Below are positions 7,735 through 16,854 of a DNA stretch of 64,000 bases, piece after piece. The notes under the pieces are model-generated. The model was not told where the DNA came from, ran no database searches, and saw only the letters and a list, made by a program, of their open reading frames with translations. Source of the DNA: Flavobacterium amniphilum (GTDB lineage Bacteria > Bacteroidota > Bacteroidia > Flavobacteriales > Flavobacteriaceae); assembly GCF_023634845.1 (NCBI RefSeq), contig NZ_JAMLJL010000004.1, positions 1-64,000 on the forward strand, in the 5' to 3' direction. The stretch's first letter is position 1, and every line of letters starts with the position of its first letter. The position numbers and the translations under genes were made by a program.

Positions 7735-8817
7735 ATGAGCAAACCCATTAAAAAATCGGCTTTAACAGAAAATGACGGTATTGAACCGCCAGAAATCATT
7801 AGTGCAGTATCGGTTCAGCAAATCCAGAAATTCAGAAGAGCACAACCCACTGCAGAAGAGCTGATTGCAGATATCCTTAAAGGAAATAAAACCGCATTAA
7901 GCCGTGCCATCACTTTAGTTGAAAGTACCAGTCCGGTTCATTTGGAAAAAGCAAATCAAGTTATCCAAGGTTGTCTGCCACATGCCAACCAATCGGTACG
8001 CATTGGAATTACAGGAGTTCCCGGAGTTGGTAAAAGTACATTTATCGAAGCTTTCGGAAAATATTTAACATCCCTTGGAAAAAAAGTGGCCGTTTTAGCA
8101 GTTGATCCAAGCAGTTCCATTTCTCATGGAAGTATTTTGGGAGACAAAACCCGGATGGAAGAATTGGTCAAAGATGAAGATGCTTATATCCGCCCAAGTG
8201 CATCAGGAGAAAGTTTAGGAGGAGTAGCCCGAAAAACGAGAGAAAGCATCATGTTGTGTGAAGCTTGCGGTTTTGATACCATTTTAATTGAAACCGTAGG
8301 TGTTGGACAAAGTGAAACAGCCGTTCACAGTATGGCTGACTTCTTCTTATTGCTAAATTTAGCCGGAGCCGGAGATGAGTTACAGGGAATCAAACGCGGT
8401 ATTATGGAAATGGCCGATTTGATTGTCATCAACAAAGCAGATGGAGACAATGTCAATAAAGCGAAACTGGCAAAAACCGAATACAACAGGGCCTTGCATT
8501 TGTTTCCGATGAAGAATTCAGGTTGGTCACCAAAAGTCACAACTTGCAGCGCCATAAAAAAAGAAGGAATTGACAACGTTTGGGAAACCATCAGTTCTTA
8601 TTTTGAACTAACACAGGAAAATGGCTATTTCAGTCAAAAGAGAAAAGAGCAAAATCAATATTGGCTATTGGAAACCATTAATGATCAATTGAAGAATAAT
8701 TTTTATAATAATCCCGAGATCATCAAATTATTAGAAGAAAACAAAAGAGCAGTGCAAAACAATGAAAAATCACCCTTTGCAGCTGCTCAAATGCTATTAG
8801 AGAACTATTTTAAATAA
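7735..8817 (+). CDS. meaB: Methylmalonyl-CoA mutase-associated GTPase MeaB
   Basis: A 360-residue G3E-type P-loop GTPase (MeaB/ArgK). Walker A GVPGVGKST is at about 93-101, the magnesium/switch segment VDPSSSISHGSILGDKTRM follows, then ETVGVGQSE (Walker B/switch) and NKAD for guanine. It loads and protects the adenosylcobalamin cofactor of methylmalonyl-CoA mutase. The two mutase subunits are encoded 35 kb away at 42906 and 44742, so this is the chaperone of that enzyme although not in its operon. The frame opens 12 codons earlier, but the ATG at 7735 gives the normal family N-terminus. Confidence 0.93.
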   Translation: MSKPIKKSALTENDGIEPPEIISAVSVQQIQKFRRAQPTAEELIADILKGNKTALSRAITLVESTSPVHLEKANQVIQGCLPHANQSVRIGITGVPGVGKSTFIEAFGKYLTSLGKKVAVLAVDPSSSISHGSILGDKTRMEELVKDEDAYIRPSASGESLGGVARKTRESIMLCEACGFDTILIETVGVGQSETAVHSMADFFLLLNLAGAGDELQGIKRGIMEMADLIVINKADGDNVNKAKLAKTEYNRALHLFPMKNSGWSPKVTTCSAIKKEGIDNVWETISSYFELTQENGYFSQKRKEQNQYWLLETINDQLKNNFYNNPEIIKLLEENKRAVQNNEKSPFAAAQMLLENYFK

Positions 8818-8835
8818 ACCAACTTCCTCTCTATT

Positions 8836-9726
8836 TTAGTGAATGTATAATGATTCTCTTTGGATAGAGATGAAATTCAAAGTTCCGTCCATCATTCCAG
8901 GTACTACTAACTGGTTTCTGAACACTGTAAAATCAGCCGGACCGCTGATCAATTCTGATAATTTTATTGATGAAACCTTATTATCGGCTAACGACATGGT
9001 TGCAATGATTCCTTTTTTCTCAAAAGCAATCCAATTAGAGAAATAAAGAACCCCATCATAAGCCACCATTCCGTCGTAGTAACCTTCAATTGGTGTAATT
9101 TGGGTAAACTTGTTATTATCAAAGTTAATATAACCAACAATTCCGTTAGGATTTCCTTCTGTACCGAAACCGTTTACATACAAACGTGATGCTTTTTTAT
9201 CAACGTATAGACCGTTAATACCAGCAACTTCTTTATCCATAACAACTTCAACAAAAGTTTTATCAACTAAGTTCACTTTAAAAAGCTTGTTTTTATCTGT
9301 AGCAGAAACGTATAAAGTATTCTTGTCAAAAACTGCAATATCATTTAAAAAGAATGATGCCCCATTAAATTCAATCTCATACAATTTGTTACCGGTTTTT
9401 AAATCAAAAGCTAACAATCTGTCTATATCAGTAGCAAATAACACATCACCGTCAACAGTTAACCCTTTAGGCGCATTTAAAATTTCCTTGATAAAATTGG
9501 CATCAACAACTTTTCCGTTTTTATCTAATTTCAAAATTTTACCGTCTCCATCCTTATTCTTAGGTTTTAAAGCCGTTCCGATATCACCCACGTAAAGAAA
9601 GGTACCGTCATTTGCAACACTTTCGATATGATTAAAACCGCTCACTTTTCTTACTTCCTGCGCGTTTGATACCGTAATACCCAAAACAACAGTTAGAATA
9701 GCATAAATTTTTCCCATTTTTTTCAT
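8836..9726 (-). CDS. Exported SMP-30/NHL-type beta-propeller protein
   Basis: A 296-residue protein with an N-terminal signal peptide ending near VSNA-Q (about residue 22). Repeated blades of the form GNKLYEIEF, DIAVFDKNTLYVSATDKNKLFKV and GINGLYVDKKASRLYVNG point to a six-bladed propeller like SMP-30/strictosidine synthase or NHL proteins. The metal ligands of a gluconolactonase are not evident to me, so no reaction is assigned. It is periplasmic by its signal. It follows the thioesterase gene by 15 bp and is probably part of the same TetR-controlled transcript. Confidence 0.65.
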   Translation of the reverse strand: MKKMGKIYAILTVVLGITVSNAQEVRKVSGFNHIESVANDGTFLYVGDIGTALKPKNKDGDGKILKLDKNGKVVDANFIKEILNAPKGLTVDGDVLFATDIDRLLAFDLKTGNKLYEIEFNGASFFLNDIAVFDKNTLYVSATDKNKLFKVNLVDKTFVEVVMDKEVAGINGLYVDKKASRLYVNGFGTEGNPNGIVGYINFDNNKFTQITPIEGYYDGMVAYDGVLYFSNWIAFEKKGIIATMSLADNKVSSIKLSELISGPADFTVFRNQLVVPGMMDGTLNFISIQRESLYIH

Positions 9727-9741
9727 TACATTTTGTATTAA

Positions 9742-10248
9742 TTAATTTTTACTTGTCGTTACCCTGCCTGATAACTTTAATGCTTCAACTCTTTCTTCAA
9801 AAGAAGTCAATTCGGTTAATGGATTTTCGATTTCGGAGAAAAGTTCCATTAATTCGGCAGAATGTATTGTACTTCGGTTGATTTTCAGATCATAGTGTAC
9901 CAATTTAGTCCACAATATTGCTTTAATGTGTGTTTTCTGTTCGTCCCACATAATCGCTTCAATCAACAGACTTTTGTCATCAAAACTTAATAATTTGGAC
10001 TGAATGGTCACTTTTTCCATAAGCATGGCCGGAAGTAAATAGGCAATCTGGTTTTGTGCCACAACCCAACTTCTCCCTTGCTCTTTTGCCAACTTATAAA
10101 TATCAAAATCATAAAATTCCAGCAGTTGGTCTTCCCTGGCATTGATGATATAATCGATATATTTTGAATTGTTCAGATGATTGAACGGATCACAGTCCGG
10201 AAATCTGATTCTGGTCTGACTTTCAATTACTTTATCTAGTTTTTTCAT
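9742..10248 (-). CDS. Acyl-CoA thioesterase, YbgC/FadM hot-dog fold
   Basis: A 168-residue 4HBT-family protein. The motif DCDPFNHLNNSKYIDYIINARE (about 13-34; it is split here as DCDPFNHLNN and YIDYIINARE) has the catalytic Asp and the HLNN signature of YbgC/FadM thioesterases, which hydrolyse acyl-CoA or acyl-ACP. The frame opens nine codons earlier, but that segment overlaps the putative operator and -7 region, so the Met at 10248 is used. It lies between tetR (27-52 bp upstream) and the propeller gene. A copy of the TetR operator-like palindrome just upstream suggests control by that regulator. Confidence 0.8.
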   Translation of the reverse strand: MKKLDKVIESQTRIRFPDCDPFNHLNNSKYIDYIINAREDQLLEFYDFDIYKLAKEQGRSWVVAQNQIAYLLPAMLMEKVTIQSKLLSFDDKSLLIEAIMWDEQKTHIKAILWTKLVHYDLKINRSTIHSAELMELFSEIENPLTELTSFEERVEALKLSGRVTTSKN

Positions 10249-10268
10249 CTTCTTTTTATTTATAAAAA

Positions 10269-10282
10269 ATACCAAATGGTAT
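10269..10282. promoter_or_regulatory. TetR operator-like palindrome, thioesterase promoter
   Basis: ATACCAAATGGTAT has perfect 5-bp half-sites ATACC/GGTAT, 21 bp before the thioesterase start. The same half-sites with a different 4-bp centre occur upstream of tetR at 10929, and both are preceded by the identical string TATAAAAA. Confidence 0.7.
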
Positions 10283-10300
10283 ATTTTTGTCTAAATTTTT

Positions 10301-10891
10301 TTACTTTTTCAGTGATAAAATATAACGTTCCAGATAATCCATGGATAAATTCATGGATGCCATTTTACGCGTAACCTTCGCCTGCAAAATTCCTCCCTGA
10401 ATAATGGAAATAAATACTGAAATGAACTCATGCACATTAACATCAGATTTTATTTCTCCATTATTGATTGCGTTATTCAAATGATTTTCCAGTGAATTTT
10501 TCCAGAAATTATAAGCTCCTTCCACTTTTGCAGCCAGTAAAGGATGCGTATCATCAGCTTCTGTTGATGTATTCGTTATGGGGCAACCTGAAATTAGAAT
10601 GGGATTTGTTAAAAAATTACGATAGGTTTCAGGATATACCAGTAATTTTTCAATCACCGAATGCTTAGTATCCATTATACCTCTCATATAAGTAACCAAT
10701 CTTTCGAAATTATAATCAAAAGCAGCCAAAGCTACCTGATCTTTGTTTTCAAAATTGCCATAAATACTTCCTTTCGTCAGTCCGGTAGCCGCAATCAAAT
10801 CATTAATAGAAGTGCCGGCATATCCTTTTGTATTAAAAATACAAGCCGTCTTTTCTATAATATACTGTTTTGTACGATCCGCTTTAGACAT
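10301..10891 (-). CDS. TetR/AcrR-family transcriptional repressor
   Basis: A 196-residue TetR regulator. The N-terminal HTH (about 10-55) reads AGTSINDLIAATGLTKGSIYGNFENKDQVALAAF, given here in part (TKGSIYGNFENKDQVA is the recognition helix region), followed by an all-helical ligand domain with a TetR_C_16-like look. It faces the same way as the thioesterase and propeller genes. Palindromes ATACCnnnnGGTAT before tetR and before the thioesterase predict autoregulation and control of both. The ligand may be an acyl-CoA or a drug; this is inference from the thioesterase partner. Confidence 0.85.
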   Translation of the reverse strand: MSKADRTKQYIIEKTACIFNTKGYAGTSINDLIAATGLTKGSIYGNFENKDQVALAAFDYNFERLVTYMRGIMDTKHSVIEKLLVYPETYRNFLTNPILISGCPITNTSTEADDTHPLLAAKVEGAYNFWKNSLENHLNNAINNGEIKSDVNVHEFISVFISIIQGGILQAKVTRKMASMNLSMDYLERYILSLKK

Positions 10892-10914
10892 AGTAAGTCA
10901 CTCATTATGTGATA

Positions 10915-10922
10915 CAAATGTA
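10915..10922 (-). promoter_or_regulatory. -7 box of tetR
   Basis: On the minus strand this reads TACATTTG, fitting TAnnTTTG, 24 bp before the tetR start codon and 7 bp from the operator-like palindrome. Confidence 0.6.
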
Positions 10923-10928
10923 TAAAAA

Positions 10929-10942
10929 ATACCAATCGGTAT
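10929..10942. promoter_or_regulatory. TetR operator-like palindrome, tetR promoter
   Basis: ATACCAATCGGTAT carries the same ATACC/GGTAT half-sites as 10269-10282 and lies just upstream of the tetR -7 box, between the -7 and -33 regions, the right place for repression. Confidence 0.7.
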
Positions 10943-11063
10943 TAAAAATATTTTTCAAAAAAATTCAATATAAGATTTCAAAAAGTACTGAATCCCCAGC
11001 CTACAAAACGCACATACTAAAAAAGAGGGTGTTTTTCCTATTAAACTTTCTAAACAAAAATTT

Positions 11064-11071
11064 TACTTTTG
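11064..11071 (+). promoter_or_regulatory. -7 box of the lipoprotein/two-component operon
   Basis: TACTTTTG fits TAnnTTTG, 24 bp before the ATG at 11095. Confidence 0.6.
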
Positions 11072-11094
11072 TACGTAAAATAATATAAACAACT

Positions 11095-11736
11095 ATGAAA
11101 ACAAATCGAATTATTTTACTAACGGGGGCTTTACTTACCTTAACACTCATTTCATGCGATGCGTTGAAAGGAACAACAAGTGAAGTAAGAGCACCCCACA
11201 ATATTATCCCCGTCAACAAAGGGATAATGATGAAGGATACGTACAAAAATGATGTACAGGCCATTATCGAAAGAAACAGGGAACAGGGAACTTATCAAGC
11301 AACCGAATTTGCATGGGTCAACTTAGATTCTTTGAAAAAATATATAGCATTGCTGGATAAAGTTTCGGAATTAAACAATAAGAAAGTTACGGGAATCCGG
11401 ATTTATTTTTCACAATATCCTTCGAATGCAAATTACAGTCAGGAAGAACGTGACAGACTGATTCCGGGAAGAGAAACTCTTTTCTTTGCACCCACTACCC
11501 AAATAGCATCAACAAGATTATCTAAAATGTTTCCTGTTTTAGAAAATGTTCCGTTTAGCATTCAAAGTACCGGTGCTAATCCATATGTAGGTAATTTCAA
11601 AGTAATTTCCAGATTATTGGGAAGTAACGAGCAAATGCCAGTTGATTCAACAAGAGTTAACCGAAGCCTTACTACTGAGACAGAAACAAGCATACTATTA
11701 AACGAATTAGCTATGTATCCGCCTCCTAAAAATTAA
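11095..11736 (+). CDS. Predicted lipoprotein of unknown function
   Basis: A 213-residue protein with a lipobox (LTLISC, lipidated Cys20) and no Lol-avoidance Asp at +2 rule that I can apply safely. The mature part is mixed alpha/beta, with DSLKKYIALLDKVSELNNKKVTGIRIYFSQ near the middle (quoted only in part: DSLKKYIALL). No known domain is recognised. It is the first gene of a run with a membrane protein, a histidine kinase and a LuxR-type regulator, all on the plus strand with short gaps, so it may be a sensory or envelope component of that system. Confidence 0.7.
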   Translation: MKTNRIILLTGALLTLTLISCDALKGTTSEVRAPHNIIPVNKGIMMKDTYKNDVQAIIERNREQGTYQATEFAWVNLDSLKKYIALLDKVSELNNKKVTGIRIYFSQYPSNANYSQEERDRLIPGRETLFFAPTTQIASTRLSKMFPVLENVPFSIQSTGANPYVGNFKVISRLLGSNEQMPVDSTRVNRSLTTETETSILLNELAMYPPPKN

Positions 11737-11744
11737 CAGCCTAT

Positions 11745-12410
11745 ATGTTTTTAAAAAATATTACAACAGAGGATATTAAATATTTCATGATGCTGTTGCA
11801 ATTTGTAACAGCAATTATCGGAACCGTTTATTACTACAAGTACAAAAATACAGTACTTAAGATTTTTTTATTTATACTTTGGTATACTGCACTAAATGAT
11901 GTGTTGGGTTATTTCTACCAAGATTTAACAAATGCTTCCAACAATTATTTCATTTATAATTTTTACCAAATTTTGCGGTTTTGCATAGTTCTTTACATAT
12001 ATAAATTCTATGTGGAGAGTGTGAGTTATAAAAAGTTAATCATTGGTTTTATCAGTGTTTATTGTCTCTCTGTTGTAATTAATTTTTTTGTAGAAGATTT
12101 CCTGAGCAGTTATTTCCTCAATACATTTATAATCGGCGCAACATTTATAGCAACAGCCGTTCTTTTATATTTATTTGAAGTATTGAAATCAGACAAAGTT
12201 CTCTACGTGACCGAATCATTGATTTTTTGGATCAGTTTTGCCCATCTGGTTTATTTTGTTCCTAATATTCCGTTTTATATTGTCAGAAAATATTACTCAG
12301 ATTCAAGTACAATTCCGTATATTTTCATGATTAATTATTTACTGCTTTTAATGTATTATTTAATTCTAATTTTGGGATTTATATGGAGCAAACCGGAAAC
12401 GAAGGAGTAA
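11745..12410 (+). CDS. Polytopic membrane protein of unknown function
   Basis: A 221-residue protein with about six hydrophobic helices rich in Phe and Tyr, and no soluble domain. It starts eight bases after the lipoprotein gene and its last 28 bases overlap the histidine kinase start, so the two are probably translationally coupled. The layout (membrane protein, then a kinase with only one TM helix) suggests that it is the sensing module for the kinase, an inference from context only. Confidence 0.7.
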   Translation: MFLKNITTEDIKYFMMLLQFVTAIIGTVYYYKYKNTVLKIFLFILWYTALNDVLGYFYQDLTNASNNYFIYNFYQILRFCIVLYIYKFYVESVSYKKLIIGFISVYCLSVVINFFVEDFLSSYFLNTFIIGATFIATAVLLYLFEVLKSDKVLYVTESLIFWISFAHLVYFVPNIPFYIVRKYYSDSSTIPYIFMINYLLLLMYYLILILGFIWSKPETKE

Positions 12411-13141
12411 TTTTTGCCATACTGGGCCTTACCGGGCTCTCTTTTGTCATTGTGTTATTGATAGTTATTTTCCAGAAGAAAAAAAATAAACTTATCACCA
12501 AACAACTCGAAGCACAAAAACATTTTGAAAGGGAACTTGTCGAATCACAAATCGAAATCAGGGAACAAACGTTACGGAATATCAGTTGGGAACTTCATGA
12601 CAATATTGGCCAATTACTGACTTTAGCCAAAATCCAACTGCAAAAAATTAGTGATCAGGACACTACAGAACTAAATGAAAATTTAACTAACATTTTAAAT
12701 GAAGTCAGGGTTTTATCAAAAGTTACCAACCCCGATTATGTAAGTAAAATAAGCCTTGAAGAAGCAGTTTCATTAGAAATTAACCGTTTTAACCGCCTGA
12801 ATTACATCGAATCGTCATTAACAATGGATGGAGAATCCTTTGTCATAAATCCAAAATCGGAGACTATTATTTTCAGGATTTTACAGGAATTCTTTTCCAA
12901 TACCATCAAACATTCGAAAGCATCCAAACTAAGTGTTTCGATAAAATACGAAGAGCCTAAAAAGAAACTCACCATAACCGCCGAAGACAACGGAAAAGGG
13001 TTTGACCCAACTGCTACAAACGAAAGAGGGATTGGGTTAACCAACATGAAAAAAAGAGGACATTTAATTGACGCAGAAGTCAATATAGATTCAGAACCAA
13101 ACTCAGGAACACGCCTATCCATTATTTATCATCAAAAATAA
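12383..13141 (+). CDS. Sensor histidine kinase, NarL/LuxR-coupled (HisKA_3)
   Basis: A 252-residue kinase. One TM helix lies at about 9-30, followed by a coiled coil. The HisKA_3 box SWELHDNIGQ puts the phospho-acceptor at His72. The HATPase domain (about 150-250) has DNGKGFDP and GIGLTNMKKRG. It has no extracytoplasmic sensor of its own, which fits sensing through the membrane protein it overlaps. The partner regulator follows three bases after the stop. Signal unknown. Confidence 0.85.
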   Translation: MEQTGNEGVIFAILGLTGLSFVIVLLIVIFQKKKNKLITKQLEAQKHFERELVESQIEIREQTLRNISWELHDNIGQLLTLAKIQLQKISDQDTTELNENLTNILNEVRVLSKVTNPDYVSKISLEEAVSLEINRFNRLNYIESSLTMDGESFVINPKSETIIFRILQEFFSNTIKHSKASKLSVSIKYEEPKKKLTITAEDNGKGFDPTATNERGIGLTNMKKRGHLIDAEVNIDSEPNSGTRLSIIYHQK

Positions 13142-13143
13142 TC

Positions 13144-13782
13144 ATGAAAAAAAATACAGTTGCCATAATTGAGGACCACACTTTACTATCGGAAGCAATT
13201 GCAGGAGTAGTTGAAAAATTCGATCAGTTTGAAGTGGCCTTTTTATGCAAGAATGGGGCCGATTTAATAGAAACATTAAAAAAGAAGCCCTTACCAAAAA
13301 TTGTTCTGATGGATGTTAACATGCCTATCATGAACGGAATTGAAACTACTAAATGGTTGACTGAAAATCATCCTGAAGTATACGTATTAGCCTTGACTGT
13401 TGAAGAAGACGAAAGTACAATTTTAAAAATGATCAGGGCCGGTGCCAAAGGATATCTATTAAAAGATGTTGACAAAAAAACACTCGAATTTGCCTTATTA
13501 AAAACTATAGAAACAGGATTTTACCATTCCAATATCGTAGTGGATGTATTGGTAAATTCGGTTACGGGAAAAAACGGTCATATGGAAGTATTGAAAGATA
13601 CCGAAATTGAATTCCTTAAATTGCTTTGTACTGAAATGACATACAAGGAAATTGCCAATAAAATGAACCTTAGCCCAAAAACCATTGATGGCTATCGGGA
13701 CAACTTATTTGTGAAACTCAATGTCAAAAACAGAATTGGGCTAGTCATTTATGCCATAAAAAACAAGATTTTCACTTGCTAG
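13144..13782 (+). CDS. LuxR/NarL-family response regulator
   Basis: A 212-residue regulator. The receiver domain (1-120) has the acidic pair near residues 10-11 and phospho-acceptor Asp57 in LMDVNMP. The LuxR-type HTH (about 148-205) has TYKEIANKMNLSPKTIDGYR, the DNA-recognition helix. Cognate to the HisKA_3 kinase immediately upstream. Targets are not visible. It ends two bases before the convergent small acidic gene. Confidence 0.87.
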   Translation: MKKNTVAIIEDHTLLSEAIAGVVEKFDQFEVAFLCKNGADLIETLKKKPLPKIVLMDVNMPIMNGIETTKWLTENHPEVYVLALTVEEDESTILKMIRAGAKGYLLKDVDKKTLEFALLKTIETGFYHSNIVVDVLVNSVTGKNGHMEVLKDTEIEFLKLLCTEMTYKEIANKMNLSPKTIDGYRDNLFVKLNVKNRIGLVIYAIKNKIFTC

Positions 13783-13784
13783 GA

Positions 13785-14012
13785 TTATTCTTCGTATCGC
13801 TCCATTTCGCGGTCATAGAATTCACCGGCAAGTGTAATCAGGTGTTCCATTTCTGATTCCAATTCGTGTTCATCCTCTTCATCCAGTTCTTCTAGAAATT
13901 CAACTGAATCATCTTTAAGGTTGATCAGAAATCTTGGGTATTCTAAATGAATGATGAAAATATCGTCCGGATAATCAGAGTTATCGGCCAGTACAAATTT
14001 TGGTAATTCCAT
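13785..14012 (-). CDS. Small acidic conserved protein
   Basis: A 75-residue, strongly acidic protein; the C-terminal half is nearly all Glu/Asp-rich helix (LEELDEEDEHELESEME). No domain is recognised. It lies six bases downstream of the MATE gene on the same strand, probably in one transcript. Small acidic proteins of this type are common in flavobacteria next to unrelated genes, so the function is open. Confidence 0.65.
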   Translation of the reverse strand: MELPKFVLADNSDYPDDIFIIHLEYPRFLINLKDDSVEFLEELDEEDEHELESEMEHLITLAGEFYDREMERYEE

Positions 14013-14018
14013 ATAAAA

Positions 14019-15395
14019 TTATTTGTGGTGAATTATAAGTTTTTTAGTCAGTTTATTAAAGCGAATATACAAAAATAAAGCAGCAGTGGTAAGACCGGAG
14101 AGTAAGCCAATCCAAACGCCCATTGCTTTTAACTCGGTATACATTCCCAGATAAATTGAAATTGGAAAGCCAATAAGCCAATACGCAACAAATGTAATAT
14201 ACATTGGTATTTTAACATCCTGAAGTCCACGGAGAGCTCCTAAAACAGCAACCTGGATTCCATCAGACAATTGGAAAACCGCTGCAATAAGAATCAGTCC
14301 CGATGCTATCGAAATAACTTCGGAAGTATCGGTGATGGTTTGCAAATTCTCCGAATTGACAAAAAAGCCCGGTAATATTTTATGAAAAGCCACAAACAGA
14401 ACTGCAAATGTTCCCTGTACAATAATAGCCAGTAAAAATATCGAACGTGCTACAATCTGAAGCTTTCTGAAATCTTTAATACCTTTTTGGTTTCCAACGC
14501 GTACCATTCCGGCAACACTCAGTCCCGATACAAACATAAATGTAAACGTAGCCAGTGTCAATGCTATTTGGTTAGCTGCCTGACTTGCCGCTCCGATTTT
14601 TCCGCTTAACCAGATTGCTCCTGTAAATAATGCGACTTCAAAAAACATCTGCATGGCAGAAGGAAAACCCAACTCAATAATTTTTTCAGTCATATTACGG
14701 CCAATTGCTTTCAAACTGAATCCATCAAAATACGGTTTGAATTTCTCTTTCGATTTTAGTGCAAAATGCATGTAGATTACCATTACAAAACGTGAAATCA
14801 CAGTTCCGTAAGCTGCACCGATCATTCCCATCTTTGGAAAAATCCACACACCATAAATCAGGACAATATTCAAAATGAGATGCACCACGTTACAAAGTAA
14901 ATTAGCCCACATCGCATACTTCGTTTCACTCTTACCATCGGCAAATTGCTTGTATCCTTGGAAAATAACCAATGGAATTAAAGAAAAAGCAACCAAATCC
15001 AAAAATGGTTTGGCCAATTCGACTACTTCTTTAGGCTGTCCCATAATCACAATCAAGGGTTTCGCCAGGTAAATCAAACCAAAAAGCGTGAGTCCCAAAA
15101 CAGTACATAAAACCAATCCATGGTGAAAAATACTCCTTCCTTTCACCAGGCTGTTTTCACCGTCAGCTTCGGCAATCAATGGCGTGATAGCAGTTGAAAA
15201 ACCAATTCCAAGCGACATACCCAGAAACACAAAACTATTGGCAAGGGAAACAGCCGCCAATTCATTGGTTCCCAACCTTCCTACCATCACATTATCAACA
15301 ATACTCACTAAGGTATGTCCCAGCATTCCTAAGATTACAGGGTAAGCTAATTTGATATTTTCAGGAAATTCTTTGGTATAAACTGACCACTTCAT
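14019..15395 (-). CDS. MATE-family multidrug efflux transporter (NorM type)
   Basis: A 458-residue membrane protein with twelve predicted helices in two homologous halves, the MATE fold. N-terminal PVILGMLGHTLVSIVDNVMVG is the family hallmark (PVILGMLGHT and DNVMVGRLG shown). It exports cationic drugs with Na+ or H+ exchange. The frame opens nine codons earlier; the Met at 15395 gives the usual family start (MKWSVYTKEF). Probably cotranscribed with the small acidic gene. Confidence 0.88.
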   Translation of the reverse strand: MKWSVYTKEFPENIKLAYPVILGMLGHTLVSIVDNVMVGRLGTNELAAVSLANSFVFLGMSLGIGFSTAITPLIAEADGENSLVKGRSIFHHGLVLCTVLGLTLFGLIYLAKPLIVIMGQPKEVVELAKPFLDLVAFSLIPLVIFQGYKQFADGKSETKYAMWANLLCNVVHLILNIVLIYGVWIFPKMGMIGAAYGTVISRFVMVIYMHFALKSKEKFKPYFDGFSLKAIGRNMTEKIIELGFPSAMQMFFEVALFTGAIWLSGKIGAASQAANQIALTLATFTFMFVSGLSVAGMVRVGNQKGIKDFRKLQIVARSIFLLAIIVQGTFAVLFVAFHKILPGFFVNSENLQTITDTSEVISIASGLILIAAVFQLSDGIQVAVLGALRGLQDVKIPMYITFVAYWLIGFPISIYLGMYTELKAMGVWIGLLSGLTTAALFLYIRFNKLTKKLIIHHK

Positions 15396-15474
15396 GGCAA
15401 AAAAATTTTGACAAAAATACAATAATAAATACCGAATACGAGTTTAGTTTACTACCAATCTACATTAAATCAAC

Positions 15475-15948
15475 ATGAATTTTTTAAAAAACAATCTCGT
15501 ACTATTTACTTTGTTATTATGTTCAACAGCTTTCTTCGCCCAAAAAAAGGCAGGTGATATGCGTTTGGGTTACGGATTCAGTGGTGGTATCCCTTTTAAT
15601 GATTACAGTGGTGCCGTAGGGGTAGACGGTCGCTTCCAATACGATATCACTTTAAAAACTTCTCTTTTGGGAACAGCAGGTTATACGCATTTTTTCAGTA
15701 ATGAAATCCCTGATTTAGCATATGCGCCAGTGAAAGTCGGTTTTAAATCACACATTGGCGAACAGGTTTATGTTCTGGGCGAAATCGGTGCAGCCTTCAG
15801 TACAACCGGCATGGGAATTTCTCCGGTTTGGAATCCGGGCATTGGTATTGCAACTAAGCATATCGACATTAGCCTCCGTTACGAAAACCTGAATAAATTC
15901 GACACATCGCAGGTAGCTTTACGCCTAGCTTACGGATATAAACTATAA
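15475..15948 (+). CDS. Predicted outer-membrane beta-barrel-like protein
   Basis: A 157-residue protein with a signal peptide (about 1-22, ending AFFA-Q). The mature part is a series of amphipathic strands rich in Gly and aromatic residues (GDMRLGYGFSGG, SLLGTAGYTHFF, YVLGEIGAAFS) ending LRLAYGYKL, an outer-membrane-type C-terminus. It resembles small OprW/outer-membrane-beta-barrel proteins. Function unknown. Alone, convergent with ppk2. Confidence 0.65.
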   Translation: MNFLKNNLVLFTLLLCSTAFFAQKKAGDMRLGYGFSGGIPFNDYSGAVGVDGRFQYDITLKTSLLGTAGYTHFFSNEIPDLAYAPVKVGFKSHIGEQVYVLGEIGAAFSTTGMGISPVWNPGIGIATKHIDISLRYENLNKFDTSQVALRLAYGYKL

Positions 15949-15951
15949 GTT

Positions 15952-16824
15952 CTATTCCAACTGCTTTTTATATTCGGCAAAATTGGCTTTTACTTTTTCA
16001 TCCAAAGCCGGTTCTTTAATGTCAGTATACTTCTGCATCTCATCCCAGATAATTTTCCCAACCATATAACGCGCCATTTCCTTGTCATCAGCCGGAATGA
16101 TATACCATGGCGCATTGGGTTTGGACGTTTTATTAATGGCTTCTTCGTAATAATTCATATAATCATCCCAACGCTCACGTTCTTTTAAATCTCCGGGTGA
16201 GAACTTCCAATGGTGCTCTTCTTCTTCCAGCCTGCGCAGTAATCGTTTACGCTGTTCTTCCTTACTCATGTAAAAAAAGAATTTTAAAACAATTGTTCCG
16301 TTTTGGGTGATGTGTTTTTCAAAATTATTGATCTGATCAAATCGGTTTTCCCAAAATTCAGGTGTAATATCTTCCACTTTTTCAATTCCGGGCAAATTTT
16401 CATTCAGAATATATTCAGGATGTACTCGGGTAACCAAAACATTTTCATAATGGGTACGGTTAAAAACCGAAAACTTTCCTTTTTCAGGCAATGCCAGATA
16501 ATGTCTCCATAAATAATCATGCTCCAATTCGGTTGAATTTGGTGTTTTAAAACTATGCACCACCACTCCACGCGGATTAAATTCCTTAAAAACTTCACGG
16601 ATCAGGCTATCTTTTCCCGATGTGTCCATCCCTTGCAGGCAAATCAAAACGCCATAACGGTTGTGGGCATACATCACGTCCTGCAATTCACTCAACGGCT
16701 GCTGCACTTCATCCAGCATTTTTTCTTTCTCTTTATCTTTTAAAGCCGTTTCGATTTCCGTTAGAAAATCAACTAATTTAAAAGGCTTCGTAATCTTAAA
16801 ATCCTCGGTGTTGAATGCAGCCAT
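15952..16824 (-). CDS. ppk2: Polyphosphate:nucleotide phosphotransferase, PPK2 family
   Basis: A 290-residue PPK2 protein. Walker A-like CLQGMDTSGKDSLI (about 61-74), the lid segment with HDYLWRHYLALPEKG, and Walker B NRTHYENVLVTRVHP are all present. It transfers phosphate between polyphosphate and AMP, ADP or GDP. By the single-domain layout it is a class I or III-like enzyme; I cannot fix the preferred nucleotide. On its 5' side, on the same strand, lies Flavo-1-like copy B, which may be part of its leader RNA. Confidence 0.85.
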   Translation of the reverse strand: MAAFNTEDFKITKPFKLVDFLTEIETALKDKEKEKMLDEVQQPLSELQDVMYAHNRYGVLICLQGMDTSGKDSLIREVFKEFNPRGVVVHSFKTPNSTELEHDYLWRHYLALPEKGKFSVFNRTHYENVLVTRVHPEYILNENLPGIEKVEDITPEFWENRFDQINNFEKHITQNGTIVLKFFFYMSKEEQRKRLLRRLEEEEHHWKFSPGDLKERERWDDYMNYYEEAINKTSKPNAPWYIIPADDKEMARYMVGKIIWDEMQKYTDIKEPALDEKVKANFAEYKKQLE

Positions 16825-16854
16825 ATCTTTTTAAAGTATATTTGTTGTTATTTG

